Positions 29,321 to 39,281 are shown, counted from the first letter of the stretch. The stretch is 64,000 nt of DNA from Lightella neohaematopini (GCA_025728385.1 JAOBJV010000001.1:41367-105366); one strand, 5' to 3'. The notes: a model not told the origin generated them from the letters alone. Numbers and translations are program-made.

Positions 29321-30139
29321 TTATTCTTTTAATGCTGTACTAATATATACTATGGTCAAAATCATAAAAATAAAAGATTGTAAAACAATTATCAAAATGT
29401 GAAAAATAGCCCAAGGTACACTGATAATCCATTGAAACCACCATGGTACTAAACTAGTAATTAACATAAAAATTAGTTCACTAGCATACATATTACCAAA
29501 TAATCTTAAACTTAACGATATTGGTTTAGATAATAAATTAATTAATTCTAAAATTATATTTATTGGAAATAATATAATATTATTAAATGGATGGGTAATT
29601 AGTTCTTTTAAAAAACCTAGTAATCCCTTATTTTTAATATAATAATATAATACAATAAAAAAAATACTAATTGCCATAGATGTAGTAATATTAATATCAG
29701 ATGATGGTAATATACGTAATAATGGTATATTAAATAATTTATTAAAAATATAAGGTAATATATCTATAGGAATAATATCCATTGTATTCATCAAAGTAAT
29801 CCACACAAATAACGTTAAAGATAATGAATAAATAAATGTATCATGTTTATTAGAAATATCTTTAACATTCTTTTGAATAAATAATACTATTAATTCTACC
29901 AAAATTTGTAATTTATTTGGTTTACAATTATTAACATGAGATTTAATAATATATCTAAATATTATTATAAAAGTTAAACCTAATAAAAAAGAAAACATTA
30001 ATGAATCAATATTTATAACCCAAAAAGAATTAATAGGATTATTATTATTAACAAAACTCAAATTTTTTAAATTAAATTGCAAATTACATAAATGATGATG
30101 TATGTAATCATAAAAATAGTTATTGTTATCATACGACAT
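29321..30139 (-). CDS. atpB: ATP synthase subunit a
   Basis: Stator proton channel of Fo. 272 residues (E. coli 271), with about five membrane helices. The essential Arg is in LSLRLFGNMYASELIFML. The N-terminal FWVINIDSLMFSFLLGL matches the family opening. It is the first gene of the operon; atpI, which precedes it in E. coli, is missing and mnmG starts the next unit upstream after 138 bp. The window therefore encodes a complete F1Fo enzyme. Confidence 0.96.
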   Translation of the reverse strand: MSYDNNNYFYDYIHHHLCNLQFNLKNLSFVNNNNPINSFWVINIDSLMFSFLLGLTFIIIFRYIIKSHVNNCKPNKLQILVELIVLFIQKNVKDISNKHDTFIYSLSLTLFVWITLMNTMDIIPIDILPYIFNKLFNIPLLRILPSSDINITTSMAISIFFIVLYYYIKNKGLLGFLKELITHPFNNIILFPINIILELINLLSKPISLSLRLFGNMYASELIFMLITSLVPWWFQWIISVPWAIFHILIIVLQSFIFMILTIVYISTALKE

Positions 30140-30277
30140 ATTAGTTACCCACTTTATCTTTATATAAGATATAAAAAGTATAAATTATATTAAATTAATA
30201 TTTCAATATTAATAAATATCTTAAATATTAAACGTTATTTATTATATAATAAACTAATATACAAAAGTATTATATAT

Positions 30278-32149
30278 TTAGATTTTTTTTAATTTTCTTA
30301 ACCAGACTATTAATATAGTAATTGCTGTATGGGTAACTCCAGAAATTAATAATGCTTCTCTAATAGATTTAGGTTTATAAAAATTTAATTTATTAATTAC
30401 TTCAGTGGATAATCCATGTATATGATTAAAATTAATATCTTTTGGTATTAATATATTATTATATTTAGTTTGTTGATTTATTAATAATTTTTGTTTGTTA
30501 ATATAACCTTGATATTTAACTTGTATTTCTATTTGTTTAATGATTTCTTTATCTAATAACATAGATTTAAAAAATTTTAACTTTAATAATTTATCACAAT
30601 TAACTTCAGATCTACGTAAAATTTCTTCTACATTTATAGGATTAGATATTGGTTGTAATAATATCTTATTAAGATCTTTTGCTAAAAAACTATTAGGAAC
30701 TATATTTATATTACGTAATTTTTGACGAGTAATTTCTATATTTTCTATTTTATTACAAAATTGTTGCCATCGTTCATTTGTTACTATACCTAATTTTCTT
30801 CCTACTTCTGTTAGACGAATATCAGCATTGTCTTCTCTTAAAGAAAGACGATACTCAGCTCTAGCTGTTAACATACGGTATGGTTCTGTAGTACCAAGAA
30901 AACATAAATCACTTAATAATACACCAATATATGCTTGATGTCTTTCTGGAAACCAACCACTTAAATTTTTAGTAAATCTAGCAGCATTTAATCCAGCAAT
31001 TAATCCTTGTGCAGCAGCTTCTTCATAACCAGTAGTACCATTAATTTGTCCAGCTATAAACAAACCGGAAATAAATTTACTCTCTAATGTAAATTTTAAA
31101 TTTCTAGAATCAAAAAAATCATACTCAACAGCATATCCAGGTCTACTAATATTAGCATTTTCTAATCCACTAATAGAACGAATTAATTGAATTTGTATAT
31201 TAATTGGTAAGCTAGTAGATATACCATTAGGATATACTTCTCTGCTATTTAATCCTTCTGGTTCTAAAAATATATGGTGTATATCTTTGTCTTTAAATCT
31301 TACTATTTTATCTTCAATAGATGGACAATATCTAGGGCCAACACTATTAATGTTACCATTATAAATAGGACTATGATGTAAATTATTTAAGATAATATTT
31401 TTAGTATTTATATTAGTATAAGTACAGTAACATGGTAATTGTTTAGGATGTTGTTTAACATCACCAATATAAGAAAATACAGGTAATGGATCATCACTAT
31501 ACTGCGCAGTTAAATTATTAAAATTTATACTATCTAATGTAATTCTAGGAGGGGTACCAGTTTTTAATCTGCCAGCATAAGGTAATATGTTACGTAAATA
31601 TTGTGCAAAACTATTATCTATTTGTTCATTATATCGACCTGCACTATAATTATAATCTCCAATATGAATTATACCATTTAAAAAAGTACCAAGTGCTAAT
31701 ATTACCGTTTTGCCATAGATATTATCTAAATTAGTACGTACGCCAATAATATTATTATTTTTAATAATTAATTTTTTTACAGTTTGTTGTGATATAACTA
31801 GATAGTTTTGTTTTTTTAAAGTATTAATTACTACCTTCTTATATAAATTACGATCTACTTGAGCTCTAGTAGCTTGAACAGCAGGTCCTTTACTACGATT
31901 TAAAATTCTAAACTGAATACCAGATAAATCTGCAGCTCTAGCCATAATTCCATCTAAAGCATCTATTTCTTTTACTAAATGACTTTTTCCTACTCCACCT
32001 ATTGATGGATTACATGATAGAGATCCTATTTTATTTACATTACTAGTTAATAAAATTGTTTTACATAATAAACGTGATGCAACCAACGCAGCTTCTATTC
32101 CTGCATTACCCCCACCAACTACAATTACATCAAATTTTAGATATTTCAT
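30278..32149 (-). CDS. mnmG: tRNA uridine-34 carboxymethylaminomethyl modification enzyme MnmG
   Basis: FAD-dependent partner of MnmE; modifies the wobble uridine of several tRNAs. 623 residues (E. coli 629). The FAD loop is VVGGGNAGIEAALVASRL near residue 10, followed by SCNPSIGGVGKSHLVKEIDALDG, GTFLNG, GRLKTGTPPRI and the GQINGTTGYEEAAAQGLIAG block. The C-terminal helical domain includes the HIHGLSTEVINKLN segment. In E. coli it flanks oriC and is followed by rsmG and atpI; here those neighbours are gone and atpB is next. Confidence 0.97.
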   Translation of the reverse strand: MKYLKFDVIVVGGGNAGIEAALVASRLLCKTILLTSNVNKIGSLSCNPSIGGVGKSHLVKEIDALDGIMARAADLSGIQFRILNRSKGPAVQATRAQVDRNLYKKVVINTLKKQNYLVISQQTVKKLIIKNNNIIGVRTNLDNIYGKTVILALGTFLNGIIHIGDYNYSAGRYNEQIDNSFAQYLRNILPYAGRLKTGTPPRITLDSINFNNLTAQYSDDPLPVFSYIGDVKQHPKQLPCYCTYTNINTKNIILNNLHHSPIYNGNINSVGPRYCPSIEDKIVRFKDKDIHHIFLEPEGLNSREVYPNGISTSLPINIQIQLIRSISGLENANISRPGYAVEYDFFDSRNLKFTLESKFISGLFIAGQINGTTGYEEAAAQGLIAGLNAARFTKNLSGWFPERHQAYIGVLLSDLCFLGTTEPYRMLTARAEYRLSLREDNADIRLTEVGRKLGIVTNERWQQFCNKIENIEITRQKLRNINIVPNSFLAKDLNKILLQPISNPINVEEILRRSEVNCDKLLKLKFFKSMLLDKEIIKQIEIQVKYQGYINKQKLLINQQTKYNNILIPKDINFNHIHGLSTEVINKLNFYKPKSIREALLISGVTHTAITILIVWLRKLKKI

Positions 32150-32314
32150 TTTTAAATAAAAATATTAGTTATATCTAAATATAATATATATAATAAATTA
32201 ATAATAATATTAGTTACTAGATATAGTAAAAATATTATTATAATACAATTAGTTTATATTAAACTAGTAATTAAATAATATAAATTATAATTAATTTTTA
32301 AATTAAAATATAAA

Positions 32315-33163
32315 ATGAATAATAGTAAATCAATTTTATATATAGTACCAACACCAATAGGTAACTTACTAGATATAACTAATAGAGCTATTTATACATT
32401 AAATAATGTTGATTATATTATTACTGAAAATATTAAACGTACATGTTTTTTATTAAATCATTTTTCTATTAAAAAACGTCATTTATATTTATTAAATCAA
32501 TATAACGAATACAAACAAATTAACTATTTACTTACCGTATTAAAAAAAAATAAAACTATGGCACTTGTATCTAATGCAGGTACTCCGTTAATTAGTGATC
32601 CAGGATACAAATTGGTGTACGAATGTAAAAAACTAAATATAAATGTTATTCCATTACCTGGACCATGCGCAGCTATTACCGCATTATCAGCATCTGGATT
32701 ACCAACAAATAAATTTTGTTACGAAGGTTTTTTATCGTCAAAACGAAAAAAAAGAATAAAACAATTAAAATTACTATTATATGAACCACGTACTATTATA
32801 GTATATGAATCTACTCATAGGATAATAGAATTATTAGAAGATATAATACAAGTTTTTAATGATAATCGTTATATAGTATTAGCAAAAGAATTAACTAAAA
32901 TATGGGAAAATATTTATGGAGCTCCTGTAAATAAATTAATTCACTATATAAAAAATAATAATCTAAATATAAAAGGAGAAATAACCTTAATTATTCAAGG
33001 ATATTCAGGACCAAAAAATATAAATTATAAAAAAGCTTTAGAAATTTTTATAAAACTCAAAAAACTATTACCCTTAAATATATCATTATCTATAGTTAAA
33101 TCAATATTTAAAATAAAAAGAAATACTTTATATAAAAATTTTATTAATCTTAATAAGAAATAA
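32315..33163 (+). CDS. rsmI: 16S rRNA 2'-O-ribose C1402 methyltransferase
   Basis: SAM-dependent enzyme that methylates C1402 in the decoding centre of 16S rRNA. 282 residues (E. coli 286). The tetrapyrrole-methylase fold opens with YIVPTPIGNLLDITNRA, followed by ALVSNAGTPLISDPGYKLV, PGPCAAITALSASGLPTNKF and VYESTHRI. The C-terminal helical part is AT-drifted. The RNase P RNA gene comes directly after, an arrangement seen in many gammaproteobacteria. Confidence 0.95.
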   Translation: MNNSKSILYIVPTPIGNLLDITNRAIYTLNNVDYIITENIKRTCFLLNHFSIKKRHLYLLNQYNEYKQINYLLTVLKKNKTMALVSNAGTPLISDPGYKLVYECKKLNINVIPLPGPCAAITALSASGLPTNKFCYEGFLSSKRKKRIKQLKLLLYEPRTIIVYESTHRIIELLEDIIQVFNDNRYIVLAKELTKIWENIYGAPVNKLIHYIKNNNLNIKGEITLIIQGYSGPKNINYKKALEIFIKLKKLLPLNISLSIVKSIFKIKRNTLYKNFINLNKK

Positions 33164-33181
33164 ATAATTATGTTAGAATAA

Positions 33182-33528
33182 AACTGAGTTAGTTAGACAG
33201 TCGCTATTTATATTAAAATAGAGGAAAGTCCGGACTCTTAGGGTAGAATGCCAGATAACATCTGGAAGATGAGAATCTTGAATAGTGCAACAGAAAATAT
33301 ACCGCTTTTTTACAAGTCAAAAAGTAAGGGTGAAATGGTGTTGGTAAGAGCACACCGTATAATTGGTAACAATTATAGCAATGTAAACTCCATTTAGAGC
33401 AAGGTCAAATTAGGCATAAGATATTACCCATATCACGCCAAGGTAGACCGCTTATGAATTATAATGTGAATTATAATCTAGATTAATGACTGTCCACGAC
33501 AGAATCCGGCTTATGACTAACTCAATTT
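33182..33528 (+). ncRNA. rnpB: RNase P RNA (class A)
   Basis: Catalytic RNA that matures tRNA 5' ends. All class A core segments are present in order: the P1 5' strand with AGACAGTCGC, GAGGAAAGTCCGGACTC, GCAACAGAAA, GTAAGGGTGAAATGGTG, GGTAAGAGCACACCG, GTAAACTCCATTTAGAGCAA, AGGTAGACCGCTTATGA, and the closing ACGACAGAATCCGGCTTAT. The ends GAGTTAGTTAG and CTAACTC pair as P1, which sets the boundaries to within a few bases. Its 3' end abuts the convergent DedA gene. Confidence 0.96.
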
Positions 33529-34171
33529 ATTCCTTTTTTAAGATTAATAAAACTATAATAACCAAACTAATAATAAAAATTACTATTGGTATTATAGCTA
33601 TTAATAAAGTAATTAAGTACTTTAATGATATATTTATTATTAAAGTATTTAATAAATAACCGATAAATATTAATATTGATACCCAACAAAAAGCACTAAA
33701 AAAGTTAAATAATTGAAACAATTTATTATGTTGTATATTAGATAATCCTATTATCATTGGTAATATAGTACGAATAAATACTATAAATCTACCTATTAAT
33801 AATGCTAATAAACCATATTTGTCAAGTATTTTATAAGCTTTTTTTTGATATTTCTCTGGTACAAATAAAAATTTATAACTTATTAGTTTTTTATTTTTTA
33901 GCCATTTACCCTGTAAAAAACTAATCCAACTACCTAACCAAGCAGCTATAGTTAATAATATTAATACCAAAAATAAATTTATTATATTATTATAAGCTAA
34001 CGTACCAGTTAACAATAATAAACTATCTCCTGGTAAAAAAGTAGTTATTAATATACCATTTTCCAAAAAAATAATAATAAAAAATATTAAGTAAATAATC
34101 CAATGATATTTATAATAAAATATAATGTATGAATATTTATGTAATACATAATAAATAAAATTTTTAATCAT
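33527..34171 (-). CDS. yqjA: DedA family membrane protein (YqjA-like)
   Basis: DedA-family inner-membrane protein, in E. coli needed for membrane-potential and pH homeostasis and linked to undecaprenyl phosphate flipping in the wider family. 214 residues (E. coli YqjA 220) with about five hydrophobic segments. Conserved pieces are FLENGILITTFLPGDSLLLLTG, WLGSWISFLQGKWL, and the ALLIGRFIVFIRTILPMIIGLS motif containing the family arginines. E. coli YqjA keeps the same motifs, including the FVRTLLPTIAGLS stretch. It is followed by an alx-like gene, a neighbour from the same chromosomal area. Confidence 0.85.
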   Translation of the reverse strand: MIKNFIYYVLHKYSYIIFYYKYHWIIYLIFFIIIFLENGILITTFLPGDSLLLLTGTLAYNNIINLFLVLILLTIAAWLGSWISFLQGKWLKNKKLISYKFLFVPEKYQKKAYKILDKYGLLALLIGRFIVFIRTILPMIIGLSNIQHNKLFQLFNFFSAFCWVSILIFIGYLLNTLIINISLKYLITLLIAIIPIVIFIISLVIIVLLILKKE

Positions 34172-34213
34172 ATAGTCTAATAACTAGATATTACATTAAT
34201 TACATTAAATATA

Positions 34214-35092
34214 TCATATTTTATTTATAAAAATACTGATTATTATGCTAATAACTAAAATAAATAGTATTGTCATTAAAGAAAATAAAGCTGACATATA
34301 AACATACTTCATTAATAAAATTTTTATACCAATAAAAATTAAAGTCATACTTAAACCATAATTTATATATAAAAAATATTTAGATATGTATTCTAAAAAA
34401 AAATAAGTATTTCTCATACCTAACATAGCAAAAATATTAGATGTTAAAATAATTAATAAATCATTAGTTATAGAAAAAATTACTGGAATACTATCACAAG
34501 TGAAAATAATATCACTTATTTCTATTGTAAGAAATACTATTAGTAATGGTGTTGCAAAAATAATACCCTGTTTTTTTATAAAAAATTTCTTTCCGTATAA
34601 TTTATTAGTTATACGTAAATTTTTATACAACCAATTCATTATACTATAATTAGTAATAGTTTGATTATTTTTAGGAACTAACATTTTTATTCCAGTAAAT
34701 AAAATAAGTAATCCAAATAAATATAATATAAATTGATAATAATTAATTATCCACTGATTTACTATTATAATTAATACACGTATTAAAACTGCACTAAATG
34801 CTCCTATACTTAATAGATAACGTTGTAAAAAATTAGGAATATTAAAATTTTTAAAAATAGTAAACCAAAAAAATAAATTATCTATGGATAATAATTTTTC
34901 TAGTAAATAACTTACTAAAAACATTATAGCTTTTTTATTAGCTATGATTAATCCATGTGTATAAAAAAAATATACCCATAATAATATATTAAATAGCAAA
35001 GCAGATGCTATCCAAAATAATAACCAAAATAAAAGTTTGGATAATGAATTCTTTTGATTTTTATTATTTAAAATTAGACATGTTTTGCACAT
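34214..35092 (-). CDS. alx: TerC/Alx family membrane protein (probable Mn2+ exporter)
   Basis: The 292-residue protein has about eight hydrophobic segments and the TerC family blocks LEKLLSIDNLFFWFTIF and TIEISDIIFTCDSIPVIFSITND (metal-binding Asp residues), then LTSNIFAMLGMRNTYFFLEYI. It follows E. coli Alx closely over this length. Relative to E. coli Alx (about 320 residues) it lacks most of the first membrane segment: it starts within the loop after it, and an in-frame stop five codons upstream excludes an extension. In E. coli Alx exports manganese and is induced by alkaline pH; the function here is inferred from that. Confidence 0.82.
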   Translation of the reverse strand: MCKTCLILNNKNQKNSLSKLLFWLLFWIASALLFNILLWVYFFYTHGLIIANKKAIMFLVSYLLEKLLSIDNLFFWFTIFKNFNIPNFLQRYLLSIGAFSAVLIRVLIIIVNQWIINYYQFILYLFGLLILFTGIKMLVPKNNQTITNYSIMNWLYKNLRITNKLYGKKFFIKKQGIIFATPLLIVFLTIEISDIIFTCDSIPVIFSITNDLLIILTSNIFAMLGMRNTYFFLEYISKYFLYINYGLSMTLIFIGIKILLMKYVYMSALFSLMTILFILVISIIISIFINKI

Positions 35093-35218
35093 TAATATCT
35101 TAGTATTCTATTAAAGAAAATAAATTTATAATTTATACTAAAAACTTTAATTATATATATAAATATAGCAATTTACTTATACTGAATAATAAAAATAATA
35201 AATTTTCTATTAATATAC

Positions 35219-35293
35219 TAGCCCCTGCTGGATTTGAACCAGCGACCTAGCGATTATGAGTCGCTTGCTCTAACCAATCTAAGCTAAGGGGCC
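35219..35293 (-). tRNA. ileX: tRNA-Ile2 (CAU, lysidine-modified)
   Basis: The minus strand begins GGCCCCTTAGCTTAGATTGG; the anticodon loop is CTCATAA and the T-arm CTGGTTCAAATCCAG. It closely follows E. coli ileX, which also lies beside rpoD, and not initiator or elongator tRNA-Met. The CAU anticodon needs TilS (gene at 15184-16563) to read AUA. Position 1-72 is a G-U wobble where E. coli has G-C. The 3' CCA is not encoded. Confidence 0.93.
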
Positions 35294-35341
35294 ATAATAA
35301 GGTCTAAATATAAAACACTTTTTATAATTATTAAATTTTTA

Positions 35342-37150
35342 TTAGTCATCAAGGAAACTTTTTAGTATTTCTGATCTACTAGGATGTCTTAGTTTACGTA
35401 ATGCCTTAGCTTCAATCTGTCTAATTCTTTCTCTTGTTACATCAAACTGTTTACCAACTTCTTCTAAAGTATGATCAGTGTTCATATCAATACCAAATCT
35501 CATTCGTAGTACTTTAGCTTCTCTATCTGTTAAACTTGATAGTACATGATTTGTTGCTATACGTAAGCTTTCAGTAGTAGCTGAATCAATTGGTAATTCT
35601 AAAGATGTATCCTCAATAAAATCACCTAAATGAGAATCTTCTTCGTCACCTATAGGTGTTTCCATAGAAATTGGTTCTTTTGCGATTTTTAATACTTTAC
35701 GAATTTTATCTTCTGACATAAACATACGTTTAGATAATTCTTCTGGAGTTGGTTCTCTACCTATTTCTTGTAACATTTGTCTAGATATACGATTTAATTT
35801 ATTAATTGTTTCTATCATATGAACTGGAATGCGTATAGTTCTAGCTTGATCAGCAATAGATCTAGTAATGGCTTGTCTAATCCACCAAGTAGCATAGGTA
35901 GAAAATTTATAACCTCTACGATACTCAAATTTATCAACTGCCTTCATTAATCCGATATTACCTTCTTGTATTAAATCCAAAAATTGTAATCCTCTATTAG
36001 TATATTTTTTAGCGATTGATATAACTAGTCTTAAATTAGCTTCTATCATTTCTTGTTTAGCTCTACGAGCTTTTGCTTCACCTATTAATATTCTTCTATT
36101 AATATCTTTTATTTGTTTAATAGTTAAACCTGTCTCTTCTTCAATACTATTTAATTTATTTATACTATTACATATTTCTTTATCAACTTTATGTAACTTT
36201 TTTACCCATGGTTTATTCATAGATAAAACACTATCAAACCAACTATTATTAAATTCTACATTAGAAAATAAATGACTAAATATTTTTTTTGGCATTTTAC
36301 TTACTTTAACAAATAACTTAATAATTAATTGTTCTTGCATATTAATTTTGTCAATAATAGAACGCATATTATTAACTAAATAATCAAATTGTTTTGGTAC
36401 TAGCCTGAATTGCTTAAATATATCTGATAAATTCATTATTTCTTTAATTGAGTTAACATGATTACGTCCAAAATGTTTAATAACATTTTTAGTAATTTTA
36501 TACTGATTTTTTAACATTACAAATTTCTTATGAGCCAGTACTGGATCTATAATACTATCATCTACATTATCTTGAATATAGTTATACTCATCTTCAATAA
36601 CAATATTTTTTGATATAAGATCATTATCAACTAATTTTGCTGGTATTTGTTTATCAACACAATTAAAATCTATAAAACCAGTAATTAAATCAGATAATCT
36701 AACTTCTCCTGCTTTTACTTTATCATACTGCTCCAATAAATATGTAATTGCTTCTGGATATTCCGCTACTGTAGATTGTACTTGATGAATACCATCTTCA
36801 ATTCTTTTAGCAATATCAATTTCACCTTCTCTAGTTAATAATCCTACAGTACCCATTTCTCTCATATACATACGCATTGGATCATTAGTTTGACCAATTA
36901 TATCTGGTTCATGATTATTAATTTGATTACTATTATCTATATTACAAGATTCTATTTGTGTTAATAAATTATCACTTGTTGATGGTTCTTCTATTATTTG
37001 AATACCCATATCATTTATCATTTGCATAATATCTGTAATTAATTCTGAATTAATTATGTTTTCAGGTAAATAATCATTAATATCGGTAAAGGTTAAATAT
37101 CCTTGTTCTTTACCACGTATAACTAATTGTTTAAATTGTAAGTGTTCCAT
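35342..37150 (-). CDS. rpoD: RNA polymerase primary sigma factor (sigma 70)
   Basis: Housekeeping sigma factor. I start it at 37150 (MEHLQFKQLVIRGKEQGYL), which matches the family N-terminus; an in-frame ATG nine codons upstream looks unconserved. The product is 602 residues (E. coli 613), shortened mainly in the non-conserved acidic stretch before region 2. Region 1.2 (DPMRMYMREMGTVGLLTREGEI), region 2 (LIQEGNIGLMKAVDKFEYRRG through TYATWWIRQAI), region 3 and region 4.2 with the helix-turn-helix (TLEEVGKQFDVTRERIRQIEAKALRKLRHP) are near identical to E. coli. Last gene of the rpsU-dnaG-rpoD operon. Confidence 0.98.
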   Translation of the reverse strand: MEHLQFKQLVIRGKEQGYLTFTDINDYLPENIINSELITDIMQMINDMGIQIIEEPSTSDNLLTQIESCNIDNSNQINNHEPDIIGQTNDPMRMYMREMGTVGLLTREGEIDIAKRIEDGIHQVQSTVAEYPEAITYLLEQYDKVKAGEVRLSDLITGFIDFNCVDKQIPAKLVDNDLISKNIVIEDEYNYIQDNVDDSIIDPVLAHKKFVMLKNQYKITKNVIKHFGRNHVNSIKEIMNLSDIFKQFRLVPKQFDYLVNNMRSIIDKINMQEQLIIKLFVKVSKMPKKIFSHLFSNVEFNNSWFDSVLSMNKPWVKKLHKVDKEICNSINKLNSIEEETGLTIKQIKDINRRILIGEAKARRAKQEMIEANLRLVISIAKKYTNRGLQFLDLIQEGNIGLMKAVDKFEYRRGYKFSTYATWWIRQAITRSIADQARTIRIPVHMIETINKLNRISRQMLQEIGREPTPEELSKRMFMSEDKIRKVLKIAKEPISMETPIGDEEDSHLGDFIEDTSLELPIDSATTESLRIATNHVLSSLTDREAKVLRMRFGIDMNTDHTLEEVGKQFDVTRERIRQIEAKALRKLRHPSRSEILKSFLDD

Positions 37151-37266
37151 AAAATTAAATCCATAATATTTAAACACAAATTTAATTAATTAATTATCAA
37201 TTATTATAAATTATATTTATGATACAAATAATTTTTACTAAAATAAAGATAATTATAATAGTATTA

Positions 37267-39024
37267 TTATTTATGTTTTGCTAATTTTAAATTTAAAGAC
37301 CATAATTCTAATCTTTCTTTATAATTTAGTTTACTTAGTCTATCACGATTAATAAGATCATTATATTTTTGTTCTATTATAGAATAATGTAGTTTATCTA
37401 GCATTTCTATAAACGTATCTTCAATTAAATTATGTTTAATCATATGATTCCATACAGATAATTTTTCTAATTTTTCAAAAACATCACTATGTCTATAGCA
37501 TTCTAATAATTGATTAGTAGATAAATTAGATTTAGCATTACATGTATTAACTAACATAACAAACAAAATTATGTCAGAAGAACTAGTATTACTTAATTCA
37601 TCTAAATTCTTAACTAGAACGGATAATTTTGGTTTTTGTATTAATAAACTTGTTAAGATATTAATATAGTTGTATTTTATTATATCTACTTTTAATAAAG
37701 TATTATCTTTATATTTTTTATAGTTAAATAATAATTTTTTTAAATAATTAAAATCCATAATACCAATTTTTTTACCTAGTTCGCATATTAAAGAAATACG
37801 TATTACTTCACCAGGTATTTTATTTATTAATAATAAAGCTGAATAAATTAGTTTAATACGTGAATTTATATTATTTAAATCAAACTTAAATGATAAAACA
37901 CGAAATAAAACTTCTAATAATGAATATGCTTGCTTAATTAATAATTTAAATTTTTTAGTACCTATTTTTCTAATTAGTGTATCTGGGTCAGTATCTTTAG
38001 GTAAAAAAATAAAACTTATTTGTCTATTATTTGTTAAATAAGGTAGGCTAGATTTTAGTGACTTCCACATAGCATAATATCCAACTTTATCTCCATCATA
38101 ACAATATATTATATGATTAGTATGATTATAAAGTATTTTAATTTGATTATTACTTATTGATGTTCCTAATATAGATACTACATTTTCAATATTAAATTGT
38201 CTTAAAGTAATAACATCTATAAATCCTTCAACGATAATTAATTTATTTAATTTATATATACTTTTTTTTGCTTCGTATAAACCATATATGTTATCTTTTT
38301 TATGAAAAATAATATTATCATTAGAATTAATATACTTTGGATAAATATTATTATTAATAACTCTTCCTCCAAAAGCAATTACTTGGCCATTTATATTTTT
38401 AATTGGAAAAATAATTCTATTGTAAAATTTATTATATAATTGTCCATATTTATTAATATTTAAAATACCTAGTTTAATTAATATAGATCTATCTTCTGCA
38501 TTAAAGTTAAAATATTTATTAATTTCATGCCAATTAAATGGAGAAAATCCTATTTCAAAATATGAAATAACATAATTATTTAATCCTCTAGATTTTAAAA
38601 AATTTATTGCATCTTTTGATACTTTATCACTCACTATTTTATGATAGTAACTATTAATTTTATTTATTATCTCATATAGTTTAATTCTCTTTTCTATTCT
38701 AGAAAATTTATTTTTATTATAATTTTCATATGGTATTTTTAAATTACATAAACTAGATAATTCTTCAATAGAACTAATAAAATCTAATTTATCATAATTC
38801 ATTAAAAAATTTATAACATTTCCTCTAGCATTACAACCAAAGCAATAATAAAGTTGCTTTTCCTCATCTACTAAAAATGATGGATTATTTTCTATATGAA
38901 ATGGACAAAGAGAGAAAAAATTCTTTCCCTTCTTCTTTAAATTTACTCTTGTACTTATTACGTCAATTATATTAATTTGTGATAATAATTCATTTATAAA
39001 GAAGTTAGGTATATATTTATTCAT
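37267..39024 (-). CDS. dnaG: DNA primase
   Basis: Makes RNA primers at replication forks. 585 residues (E. coli 581). The N-terminal zinc ribbon is CPFHIENNPSF and YYCFGCNARGN (Cys, His, Cys, Cys). The Toprim catalytic core has LIIVEGFIDVITLRQ (Glu) and HIIYCYDGDKVGYYAM (Asp-x-Asp). The C-terminal DnaB-binding domain is present in length but AT-drifted. It sits between rpsU (35 bp) and rpoD (116 bp), the conserved macromolecular synthesis operon. Confidence 0.96.
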   Translation of the reverse strand: MNKYIPNFFINELLSQINIIDVISTRVNLKKKGKNFFSLCPFHIENNPSFLVDEEKQLYYCFGCNARGNVINFLMNYDKLDFISSIEELSSLCNLKIPYENYNKNKFSRIEKRIKLYEIINKINSYYHKIVSDKVSKDAINFLKSRGLNNYVISYFEIGFSPFNWHEINKYFNFNAEDRSILIKLGILNINKYGQLYNKFYNRIIFPIKNINGQVIAFGGRVINNNIYPKYINSNDNIIFHKKDNIYGLYEAKKSIYKLNKLIIVEGFIDVITLRQFNIENVVSILGTSISNNQIKILYNHTNHIIYCYDGDKVGYYAMWKSLKSSLPYLTNNRQISFIFLPKDTDPDTLIRKIGTKKFKLLIKQAYSLLEVLFRVLSFKFDLNNINSRIKLIYSALLLINKIPGEVIRISLICELGKKIGIMDFNYLKKLLFNYKKYKDNTLLKVDIIKYNYINILTSLLIQKPKLSVLVKNLDELSNTSSSDIILFVMLVNTCNAKSNLSTNQLLECYRHSDVFEKLEKLSVWNHMIKHNLIEDTFIEMLDKLHYSIIEQKYNDLINRDRLSKLNYKERLELWSLNLKLAKHK

Positions 39025-39059
39025 TTAAAATAAACATTTTTATAAAAAAATTAAAACAG

Positions 39060-39281
39060 TTAATACTTACTAACTTTATTAAATTTAGGATTTTCTCTTA
39101 ATAATTTTTTTATATGTCTTTTTATTGCGGCTGCTTTTGCTCTTTTACGTTCAGATGTTGGTTTTTCATAAAATTCACGTCTGCGTACTTCTGCCAAAAT
39201 ACCAGCTTTTTCACAAGATCTTTTAAATCTTCTTAATGCAATATCAAATGGCTCATTATCACGAACTTTAATTACAGGCAT
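39060..39281 (-). CDS. rpsU: 30S ribosomal protein S21
   Basis: Small-subunit protein near the anti-Shine-Dalgarno region of 16S rRNA. The start is set at the ATG of MPVIKVRDNEPF (39281), the invariant S21 N-terminus; an upstream in-frame ATG at 39332 adds 17 unconserved residues. 73 residues against 71 in E. coli. The block ALRRFKRSCEKAGILAEVR and YEKPTSERKRAKAAAIKR are essentially unchanged. First gene of the operon with dnaG and rpoD. Confidence 0.97.
   Translation of the reverse strand: MPVIKVRDNEPFDIALRRFKRSCEKAGILAEVRRREFYEKPTSERKRAKAAAIKRHIKKLLRENPKFNKVSKY

Noticed and set aside
20477..32149. Horizontal transfer of any of the small genes (gpt, gloB)
   Set aside because: Base composition, codon use and neighbours match the rest; nothing suggests recent import.
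32150..32314. Possible oriC upstream of mnmG, as in E. coli
   Set aside because: I see no TTATCCACA-type DnaA box, no GATC cluster and no 13-mers; it looks like ordinary AT-rich gap. A GC-skew plot over the whole genome would be decisive.
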